A DNA stretch of 64,000 bases. Origin: Periplaneta americana. Taxonomy: Eukaryota > Arthropoda > Insecta > Blattodea > Blattidae. The stretch lies in the NCBI RefSeq assembly GCF_040183065.1, contig NC_091127.1:111680834-111744833 (forward strand), in the 5' to 3' direction. The position numbers and the translations under genes are program-made. The notes under the pieces are model-generated. The model was not told the DNA's origin. It ran no database searches and was given only the letters and a program-made list of their open reading frames with translations. Below, one piece after another: positions 46,501 through 58,500 of the stretch (position 1 is the stretch's first letter; every line of letters begins with the position of its first letter).

Positions 46501-49500
46501 ATCTAAATGCAACTACAGACGATTTTCGTGGTAAATCGGGAATTAACTGTGGATTTTGATGCAGAGAGTTCCATTTTTTCCCTTGGGATTATGTTATCAA
46601 ATTTTGTTTGTTGAAATCTAAGTATGTAGATTTAATAAATCTCTTCACAGAGTAATACGTAGATTTAGTAACAGGTCTGTAAGTAGCAGTGCTGCCCTTC
46701 TTTGCTAAAGCATCCGCATTCTCGTTTCCCAGGATTCCACAATGGGATGGTCTCCATTGGAAAACAATTCTTTTATTGAGTGATATTAATTGAGAGAGCA
46801 TTTTAGTTATTTCTGCTGTTTGAGATGAAGGTGTGTGTTTAGAGACTATTGATAGAATAGCTGCTTTGGAGTCTGACAGTATAACTGCATTTTTAAATTT
46901 ACTGATGTGGCATAGAAGATTCCTGAGACTTTCACTTATTGCAATGATTTCTCCATCAAAACTTGTTGTTCCATACCCAAGAGATCTATAAAGTGAGAAG
47001 AGACAGCACGTAACACCTGCACTGGCACCTTGTTCTCTGGAGATCAAGGATCCGTCAGTGTATAAATGAAGCCAGCTTTGTGGAGGGTATCTAATATTAA
47101 TTGTCTCTAAAGACAATTGTTTTAGTATTTCAGTGTTTACTTCTGATTTCAGTATTTCTTCTGTTAAATTTAGATTATATTCCATATTTAATAGAGTTAA
47201 AGGGTTTGGTTTAATTTGTAGGTTTTCTTTTAAATTCGGGATATTGATTTTCTGTTTTAATTCTTGAACAATGGATATGAAACTTTTTTGAGTTTTCAAT
47301 CTACAGAGAGGACTGTATGAATGCCAATTGTTTCCTGGTAATCTAATAAGTTTTTCTTCTATTGTCATTTTGATGCTATTAATATTAATGAGGAATCTCA
47401 TAGAATCTGTTGGAGTTGTTTTGATTCCACCAGTAATGAGTCTGAAAGCTTGGTTTTCAACATATTCTATTTCGTTTATGAAAGGTGAAGTAATTAAAAT
47501 TTCTCCGCAGTATGTCAGCACTGGCTGTATAAACATTTTGTATGTAGTGTTCAAAGTATTCCTAGAGCATCCCCATTTCTTTCCTGCTAGTCTTTTTAGA
47601 AGGGAGAATCTTTTACGAGATTTTTCAGAAATGTATTTCAAATCGTTGCTCCATGTTAACTTACTATCGAAAATAACTCCAAGATATTTGGATTCATAAG
47701 TCCTAGGAAGGTGTTGGCCATTGTGTTGGATATTGAATTCTCTTTCTTTTTTACCAAGTGAAAATATTTGGTAGTTACTTTTGCTTAAATTGAGTGTCAT
47801 CAAATTTGATGTATTCCATTCATGTAGTTGATTTAGAGCTTTAAGAGCAGAATTTTGAATTTTGTCTCTATGTCTGTAAGATCCGGAAATCCACAAAACT
47901 ATATCATCTGCAAATAGTGCTGTTTTCATGTTTGATTCCTCTAATAGGGAGGGTAAGTCATTTATGTAAATATTGAATAAAGTTGTGCTGAGGACAGCGC
48001 CCTGAGGTAGACCTCGATATGTTTGTCTGTAACTAGAAAGTGAATTTAGTGGCAATGAATTGTTGACTAAGGAATTCTGATATCCATCTGAACATATTGC
48101 TGGAGATACCTAATTTCTGGAGTTTTAGTAATAATTTATTTCTCCAAACAGAGTCATATGCTAGCTGAAAGTCAATAAATATTGCCAAGGTATCTTCTTT
48201 CTTGTTAAAACTGTCTTTTATTTCTTGGCCGAGGCGTATGACTTGTTCATTGGTAGAGTGTAGTTGTCGAAAGCCGGCTTGTCTCGGTGATAAAAGATTT
48301 TGGGATTCTAAATACCAAGTTAATCTCTTGGAGATCATGGACTCCATGGGTTTTGCTATCATGCTTAATAGTATTGGTCGATAACTATTAACATCATGAG
48401 CAGGTTTCCCTTTTTTGTGAATTGGTACAATGATTGCTTTTTTCCAAGCTGCAGGAACTGAGGTGTTCCATGATAAATTGAAAATGGATAAAAGTACAGA
48501 CTTGGCTTTTTCCCCCAGATGTTTAAAAAATTCGGAATGAATGTTATCGGGGTCAGGAGATTTCTTGGTTTTTAAATTTTGTAAAGCTAGAGTTAATTCT
48601 TTGGAAGTAAAATTTTGATGAAGTATTTCAGGTTTTGTACTAGTAATATTGTTTTTATTATTTTTATGTAATTCTCTTTTGATAAATTTGTCAGTTTTTT
48701 TGGTATTGGGATGTAATCTGTGAGAGTTTGAGTAGTGTTTATTAAATGCGTTTGCTATATATTTTAAAATATTAATACAATGAAAATTAACTTCATTTTG
48801 ACGAAGTGGCAGGCATTATTTTCTCTTTGAAAGATGAGGCAACTTTCATCTCCTGTGCTAAGGATCTTCTTACGGATGGCTTCATTCACACTGATGTGGC
48901 TTACATCAGGTTACATTTTACATTCTTTGTTACTATGTTTGCTTTGTAAACTGCAGTGAAACAAATTTACGAGCAACTTCATCTTTCAGCTCATGATAGG
49001 GAGAAACTTAACCTTCATTTCATACAAGAGTTAGCATGTAAACAAATGTACTTGTCGGAAACCCTTCCTGTTGGCTGCTGAAGACAACCTCTTTATGACA
49101 TCTAGAATGCGACATAAATTAATTACATGTCTGGAAGCACACCTATATATTTTTGAAGTATTAATGGCAAACTTGCTGTTTTTCTAAAAACGAGAAGGAA
49201 ATATGATATTTGAAGCAGTTGAAAAACTAAATAAGTCTGTAATGAAAGATTGTTATTTGTAAGTGGAGTCGATAGCCGACCATTGTAATAACATAACAAG
49301 GAGGTTGTGTAATGGTGCATCATCCTCAAAACATTGACCCAAATAAAGCGATGGAAGCTGTGGTTAGTCAGTCTGTTTGCTCCTTGTGTTGTATTATAAT
49401 ATTGTGTCGGTGCTGTGCTATGTTAAATTGCGTGTTATTAACGTCCTGCAACATATTTACAGTAATAGTGCAAGCTATAATGGCTAGCCAGTTGCCTGTA

Positions 49501-52500
49501 ATTCAGGCCTAAAACATCATAAGACCATAAGAAGAAACCTTTTAGAAACAGTCAGTTACCTGACTTGGACTCTTCATAGTGTTAAGTACCATACATTCAT
49601 TCATGTACATAAGGTAGTGTTATTCTTGTAAAAATCCCACATGTATTCCATGTTAGGTTGTTAGCTTACAATAATTGTCTGTTATGTTATGTCATCTGTC
49701 ATTGCCCCTCACATGTTGATGCATTCGTTCTCATCTTCCAGCACAAACATATAACCAATTGTCCACACCTGTGGAGTAACACTTAGCATGTCTGGCCGCG
49801 AAACCAGGTAGCCCGGGTTCGATTCCTGGTCGGGGCAAGTTACCTTGAGGTTTTTTCTGGGGTTTTCCCTCAACCCAATATGAGCAAATGCTGGGTAACT
49901 TTCGGTGTTGGACCCGGACTCATTTCACTGGCATTATCACCTTCATCTCATTCAGACGCTAAATAACCTTAGATGTTGATAAAACGTCGTAAAATAACCT
50001 ACTAAAATAAAAATATAACCAATTACCTAGTGGTTGGGGTACAGAAGAATTTTGCAGGATGTTTGTTGATATGCAGAGTCTTCTTGATGGAATGAGAACT
50101 AGCTCAGCATTCGAACTAGTCTGAGAAAAAGTAATCAGTAAACTATAAAATATTCTCCAAAAGAATCCCAAACACCAATCTCAATACAACAGCAATTTTT
50201 TTGTTGGGGAAGTGTGAAAAAATGGGGAAATGTGACTTTCCAGTACAAATAATTCGATAATTGAAATATGCTCCTGTGACATCTGAAGATACAAGGGAGA
50301 GTCAAAAAGTAACCTTAGTAATTGTTTTATTGAGTATGTACAGTAAGACTACAAACATTTTATCACTTTTTAACATAGTCCCCACTAAGTTACTTTCAAT
50401 GCAAGTGTTCCTGTTATACTAAGTTGAAAAGTGATTAAGTGTTTGTAGTCTTATTGTACATATTCAATTAATAAAACAATTATTAAGGTTACTTTTTGAC
50501 TCTCCCTCATATTAAACATTTGTTTTCTGCCTACAAGCTTGTACTAACTGACAAAAAGTGTAAATTGTATCTTAAAGATTTGGAAAAGTTACTGGTTATG
50601 TATTGCGAGTGCAGTTATGAAAAGTAGGCCATATCCTTTTCGCTGTAAGAAAAATCCTAATGTAAACACAAGCACATGGCTGTCATATGCATGATTGGCC
50701 CCCAGTCGAAACACTCATACAATGCAAGAAAATATAGTTCCATATTTGGAAATCATAACCATGTATTATTTGAAAATAAAAATTGAATTTTAGTTCTTAA
50801 ATACGATGAAACATATAACTTCACTCATGTAAAATGCTATGTAAAGGAATAGCTACTTTTGTATTTATTATTTACGTTGTGAGTGGATGAATATTAAGAT
50901 TAATACCAATGTAGTCTGTTCTTGTAAAAGCTGGCACCACTTGAGCTCCTTCTCGTAAGCATGTGTTAGTGTGGCTTCTGCATGCTCAATGTGTGTGGTT
51001 ACTAAACGTAAGAGTGGAAACTTCTCAAAAGCAGAGAGAAAGAAATAGTGTTGAATGTATGTAGTAAGTTCCAGTTAATAAATTATGAAATAACAGTTTC
51101 CTAAGTAGTAGTGAGGTTAGGTCTACTTTGATGAGTAACAGGAAATGTTTAACATGAAACAGAATGTACAGGAGTGGGCGGGATCATTTACTGAGAATCT
51201 CTGACACCAAACAGCGGCCAATCAAGCCTCACTTCAGTCACATGCCATTGTTTACTGTAGGATTATTTTTACAACAAAAAGATTATAGGTACATCTGATT
51301 AAAATGAAATGTAAATTTAAGAAATAAAATAATGCTTCATTGTGTAGGCCTACCTACTTTCATTCCATTTTAGTATACCCTTAACCAAGACAGCTAGGGA
51401 AATACACTGTTGTGTAAGGCAATTTCTAAAGAACAAGATTTTTATAAGACACTTATTACTCAACTAATAATATTAGGTATACGAGATATTTATTAATTTT
51501 GACTATGATGTGATATGACTTTTAGAGCCTATTTTTAAGTTAGAGCCTGTTTCATAGTTTTGTTGAGATTATTTTAGGCACCTAAAATCTAATTTTTAGA
51601 GCCTAAAAGTCTGGAATTGTTTAGACTATTTCATTTAGACCTGTACATTCTTTACATATGAACTTCATGTAAGTTATGTTTGAATTTTTCTCTAAGTTCC
51701 AAAAGAAGGCACGCCAGTTGAGTCAAAAGTGGTGAAAAGAGCTGGTCCATATCTTCTGGGTCCGACATTGGGTAGTTCTCCTGTGAAGAGCATTGTGCAG
51801 TGTCTTGCAAGAAGGGATGGTACAGATGACTTTTATACTTTGAAGGTATGTACTGTATTTTTTAACTAGGCTAAAATCAGAGAAAAGATAAATAATTTTA
51901 TAGAAGAACTAGATCAAAGGAGGCACCATTCTTTCTTTAACAGTTACGTACTATAAGTAGTATAGAATACTAAGCTCGTGGTTTTACTTTCCTGCACACA
52001 ATACTTTCAACAGAATAACCCAGAACTCTTCACCTGTTGTACATAGTAGATTTATCACTGTCATATTGTTCACGTCAGATGTCACGAGCAAACAGATCAC
52101 CATTTAAATGTAAAACTCGAAATATGACCGCCTTCGACAATCTCTCTCCACTGGTACTCCAGTCGGGGCAAGTTACCTGGTTAAGGTTTGTCTGGTTTTT
52201 CTCTCAACTTAATATGATCAAATACTGGGTAACTACCGGTACTGGACCAGACTCATTTCACCAGCATTATCACCTTCATTTCATTTAGATGCTAAGTAAC
52301 CTGAGATGTTGATACAGCATCGTAAAATAACCCGCTAAAAAATCCACAGGCACTAAAAATGCTTTTTTGCTGGTGCTGTTCAGGCTTCCAAACACCCACT
52401 GTCCAGAAATTTGTATCTCCATTGGCACTAAAAGTGTTGTGTTGCTGGTGTGTTCCAGCCCCCAAACATCCATTGTCCAGAAATTTGTACCTGGACCTCT

Positions 52501-55500
52501 CAAGCAAACTTAAATAGTACTTCAAATACATATCTCATTAGCACTTGCCATTATGATCCATTCATTACTATGTATGACAAGTGAATAGTTCTTGGATATT
52601 TCGTGGAAAGTCTGGGTGCCAGAAAGTAAAATCATGTGCTTAGTACTCTATACTTTTCATAGTATGCAGTTTCATCTATCATCTCCAATAATAAAAATAG
52701 GTGACGTATTGGGGTTAGTACTGATATAGGAAGGGCTTGGTGCTTCTGGCCACTGGATCTTAGAAGATTCAACAGAGAAATGGGACCTAGCCCTATAAGG
52801 GGCTGATGCAGGATGACCCACCTGTCAGCGTCGGATTCACAGTGTTACTCAGGCCACCTATTGGCCCCCTATTCTTCAGTGAGATGAGTAGGAAGAGATT
52901 GGGATATTACGGTATTACGATTCCTGTGTTTTAATCTAACGTGAGAAACACAATTTCTTGTTGCCAGGGGAGTAAGAGAAACAGTAAAATATACTTCCTG
53001 TATTGAGTAAAGTAATATAGAATATATTGTAAAGTTATCAGAAGAGTAAGAGAAATATTGAAGTATTATTAAGTGTTTATTTTGTTATTTAGTGCTGTTA
53101 TGTATATAATAATAGAAAGCAGTCAAAATGACCACATTGGCAGTTATAAGTATATAACTAGTTCTGGCGGTTCTAGTGTTGAGTTATGTTAGGTGTGCTA
53201 AGATATTTTGTCCCTTCGTATCAAGCCATAAAGAATTGGTGCTTTGATTTTTTATGTGAAAGGACATCATGTTAACACACAAAGGGTGTAAGTCGACCAC
53301 AGATTGTGTGTACTCAGAAAATGTTAATCATGTGAATGATTTAATCATAGTAGATCGTCACTTGACCACTAGATATACTGCTGAGTCCACACCTGTGGAG
53401 TAACGGTCAGCGCGTCTGGCCGCGAAACCAGTTGGCCTGGGTTCAATTCCCGGTCGGGGCAAGTTACCTGGTTGAGATTTTTTCCGGGGTTTTCCCTCAA
53501 CACAAGATGAGCAAATGCTGGGTAACTTTCGATGCTGGACCCCGGACTCATTTCACCGGCATTATCACCTTCATCTCATTCAGATGCTAAATAACCTAAG
53601 CTGTTGATAAAGCGTCGTAAAATAACCAAAAAAAATATATACTGCTGAAGTAACAGGCTTGTCAAAAGCACAGGTGGAACTATTCTAAATAATTATTTGG
53701 GTCTCCATGAATTGTCTGCTAGGTGGGTGCCAAGAATGTTGACTCTGGAACAGCGTGCAATAATGCCTTGTTCTGAACCAATTTGAATATATTCAAGCAG
53801 GATCCAAAACGTTTTCTTAGTCATTTTGTGTAACTAGATGAAACATGACAGCACGGACTGGCAGCATCCAGGTTCTCCATCTCGCAAGCTTTTAGTACAG
53901 GCCTCAGCAGGAAAGATTATGGCCGTAATATTCTTGGGTGCTAAAAGAATTTTAATGATTAACTGTTTGAACAGAGGTCAAACGATTACTGGTCAACACT
54001 ACACAGCATTCATCACTTGTCTATGTGATTTTATCAAAGAAAAACAGAAGAGGAAAAATACGTATCTTATTCCAAGAGACATATTTTTCGTCTTCCCACA
54101 AGTAAATGCTCTTGGCAACAAAAATCTCATTGCTATGAATGCAATTCACAATGCTTACGTGTGTCAAGGATATACAAACCATGTCTGTTGCTCAACACTA
54201 GCATGATAGTCTTCCTAACCAAGTCATGGTGGAATTTTGTGATGAACAAAGAAGACTTACAGAGGATTTTTCGTCTGTTTCCCTCTTTCATTCCAGCAAT
54301 ACTCTCTATCTCATTTCACTGTAGTAGTTAAAAATAAGCCAGAGTGAAATCTTGGAGCTCATATGAGTTTCATTGCTGATAAAGGGAAAACTTGGCTTAT
54401 GGAACCTGGTTCCGTCAGGGCTCAAGAGGATGGCCCATCCATCAGCATCGGAATCGTGAATTCCATCCAGGCCACCTGAAGGATTTGGAACAATGATCGC
54501 TTATACAGAGCACACAATGGCTGTTGCAAACCTAAGTGCATGAATCCATTCTGGATCTGGCAAGAAATATACAAGGCTTGTTATTATGATAGAGATATGC
54601 ACGTATGGATATGTGTGTGTATGCATATACTTATAAAAGTAGATTACATCAAATTTTGTTTGAGTTGTTTGCAGTGAATTTTCTGGTTTAGTTCTGCCGT
54701 AATTTATAGTTTTCTTTCCTAATAAAATATTCTTAGTTTCAGTATACAGTATTTATGGAACTATAAAACACGAAAACTCTAATAATTTTTGTATAATATA
54801 TGGTGATATTGGTTGCATAGGGCTCATGTCATGTAATTTTAAAGATACCAAATTTTGTGATCATATGGAACCAAGTGTATGTTAATGATAGTGATGAACG
54901 TTTCAGATCTTAACTCTGAGAGATGGTGAAGAAGAGACCCAAGATGACCGACAAGGCAAGATGTTACTACACACTGAATACTCTCTTCTGTCTTTACTTC
55001 ACAATCAAGATGGCGTTATTCATCATCATGGTTTCTTCAAAGTATGTTGCTTAATACATAGTTGTTTTACTATTTGAATGATAGGTAGTAAAATCGGAGC
55101 ATTCACAGTTGAGCACATTGGAATTTAAAAGAATTTTATACGTATGTGTAAGAAAAATTATCATATATTCCTGATCATTATTTAGATAGTTTCTAGCTTA
55201 AAGAGTAATTTCATTTACAGTAAAGTTATCATTTTAAATAGCCGACACTGATTTATTGGTATATTTGCATTGTTTTAATATATTATATAAATAACAGAGA
55301 ACCATTTGGCTTTACTTAGAAATTGTAAGTTAGACTGTGTATCTTTTGTTCTTGGTGGTCTAGTGGATACCATACTTGTCATTGCATATTTATTTAACCT
55401 GGTAGAGATAAGGCCATCAGGCCTTCTCTTCCCCTCTACAAGGGACATTCAGATGAGTTTCACAAGCTGAGATCTTGCCAATAGTGATAGATTCGTAAGA

Positions 55501-58500
55501 TTGATGAACATCTTTAACATGGATGTTTTCAAAAATAAGGTAAAGCTATAGTTGCATGTCTTTAACAGTCGAATCTGGTTTCTGGCATTGTTGTAAAGAT
55601 TCTGGTTATATGCAGTAGTTAAAAGCTAAAGGAAAGGAACAGAACTTGTTTTTAGATACCTGAGGTTGGAGAGGTGGCAGAATGGAACCATTTAGGCTGT
55701 AGAGTTCAAGGTTAACTTATCTCATATTTACGAGGGTCACTCCAAAAGTAATCCACAGCATTTATTTTAAAATTACATTTTTATCCTACAGCTTTGGTAT
55801 TTCCACAGAATGTAGATATATCCTTTAGGAACAAAATATCACTTTTCCACATGATCTCCATCCCTTTCAACTGCCTTACGCCACCTTGGAGCAAGAGCCT
55901 ATATACTTGCACGGTAAAAGTCTGGACCAACAGATCTGAGACAATCATTAGCATGCACAAGGGAGTCATCATCTTCAAACCACGTTCCACAAAGGGATTC
56001 CTTCAGTTTACCAAAGAGATGGTAATCGCATGGTTCCAGATCAAGACTGTAAGGCAGATGTTTCAGTGTTGTGCATTAGCAGAACATCCTGCATCTCCCG
56101 ATGTAGGAAGAGTTTCTTGAAGTTTCTTGAGAGTTGCCACATATGTGTCAGAATTAATGGTGGTTCCGTGTGGCATGATGTCCACAAGCAAGAATCCTGA
56201 TTCGAAAAACAGAGTAGCCACAACTTTTCCTGCTGAAGGCGGAGTTTTGAATTTCTTTTTCTTTGGTGAATTTGCAGGATGCCACTCCATCGTCTGCCTC
56301 TTAGTCTCCAGTTCAAAATGGTGGAGCCATATTTCATCTCCTGTCACAGTTCTTGCAAAAAAAGTCATCTCCACCATTCTCATACTAGTCCAAAAGTTCG
56401 TTGCACACTGTTTTTCGGGTTTCTTTGTGGGCCTCTGTCAACATTCTCGAAACCCGCCTAACATAAACCTTTTTTAACCCCAACTGTTTCAATATTCTGC
56501 ATATACTTGCTTCTCCTATTCCAACTTGGAGTGACAATTCTTTCACTGTTACACGTTTGTCAGCCACAACCATGTTGTTAACGTGCTGCACATTGTAATG
56601 ACTTCGTGCAGTGCAGGATCTGCTGCTACGAGTAGTATCCCTAATATTGGCATGCCCTCTTTCACGAGATAGTCTGCTTGCCCACCAATTAACCATACTA
56701 CGATTGACAGCTGCATCTCCATACACCTTTTTCAATCTCTTGTGAATGTTTTCCACTGTCTCATTCTCACAGCACAAGAACTCGATAACAGCACATTGCT
56801 TCTGACAAATGTCAAGTACAGCAGCTATCTTGAAGGAGTTCTATCATGGCGCCACTCACGGAACAACTTAAATTAAATTTGAATACGAGCGGAAAGGATG
56901 TATCTATGACCTCCATAAATTGCAAAGGTGTAGAATGAAAAATGTTGTGCATTATTTTTGGAGCGACCTTCATACATAAATTTTACTAATCTAAATTATG
57001 TTATCCATGCAACCTCTAAAGAAATGGTAACGTACGTGGAAAGTTCTATAATTTTGTGGACTCGCTAATGATATAGTTGCTATCATCCTAGATCACATAT
57101 ACCCAGATTACTCGGCCTTATAGGCTTTGACTGTAACAACTATTGTCAGCTTTACTATGCTGTCATCTAGTAATTACATAAGGAGTCACGTCATAACTCC
57201 CATTTGAAATGCATTAGCGACTGTACTGCCATCTCGTGTTCGTTTATGGTGGACGAATGGCGATCCTGGCGGTTGTTCTCTTCAAAGTGCTACCAATTTT
57301 AACATAGGGATGAGAAATCTGTTATATGTGTGATCTTGGCTATCATTCAGAGTAATTTAACCCAATTATGATTCAGTCTGCCACCATTAGAACAATTATT
57401 GGACATAGTTTTCCAAATAAAATGAAGGGCTGCTATGATAATATTTTGTACTGAAGAGAACTTACTTGTATCTTAAACACTTGATTATGTCCCATGATAT
57501 TGTGACTTGTCAGAGTATCTTCAGAGTTTCATTTACTGTATACCTAATTTTTGACAAAATTTTATATTTCATATTCAAAATATTAACAAGCTGAGTCTGG
57601 CCACTATCATTGTAGCATACTGTAGCTAGCATGGATCGTACAACCATGTGCATATACTGATGGCTTGCCATCAATGAAAATATGTACCACTTTTTACATG
57701 CACAGCAACAGTACAGCTATCTGTCCACAAAATTATTCACTCTGGTACTGAGAAATGCGACCTGCTTGATATAATACAACCAAATATCTTACTATAATAA
57801 TACCGGACAGCTGTATACTAGCAGCATTGACGTGAGTGCAAAATATCGCGGACTTGACATCTAGCAGAGCGGCGTGGAATTACGTCCACAAATACAAATA
57901 TTAACTTAGCGGAAATCGGACTATTGTTTAAAACGTGAGGTACTAATGTGGAATAATATAGGAAACACTTAAATGTTGAATAGTACCATATTTAATGTAA
58001 CATTATTTTATATCAAAGCTGCATATTATGAGAAATATTGCATGCTTCATATTATTTTCCGTAATTAATTGTTGCGTATTTTTTCTTTGCTTTAGTGAGA
58101 CAAAATTAATTCTGACATTAAGAATGAATTTACAATAACGCTTTATATACCCATTGCTGACAACTGCAAAGGTAAAAATGGTAGTAATCTGATGCTTGTA
58201 ATAATTAGTAAAGGCATGTGGACAACAATAAAACTTAATTTGCCAAAACCTTAAAATTTCCAATATATTTTAACTTCTATTCATTTATTAGACCTAAATG
58301 AAAAAAGCTAATTTTTATTGTTCCATCAACAGAGAGACAAAGTCATTAGGCCTAATAAAGAATTTTATTGAGTCACATTTCATGAACTCTCGGAAATCGG
58401 AAGTACGATTTGGAGCAATTTGTAATGCTGTAATTGTAACAATTATAAACAGCACATATACACCCAGACATTTTAACACAGCACTAATTAATAAAACTAT

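Noticed and set aside
48792-49080. New host gene on the plus strand after the LINE
   Set aside because: Open stretches are short and broken, with no splice-consistent structure or recognised family; more likely decayed transposon.
56127-56477. 116-codon plus-strand frame
   Set aside because: Antisense shadow of the mariner transposase pseudogene.
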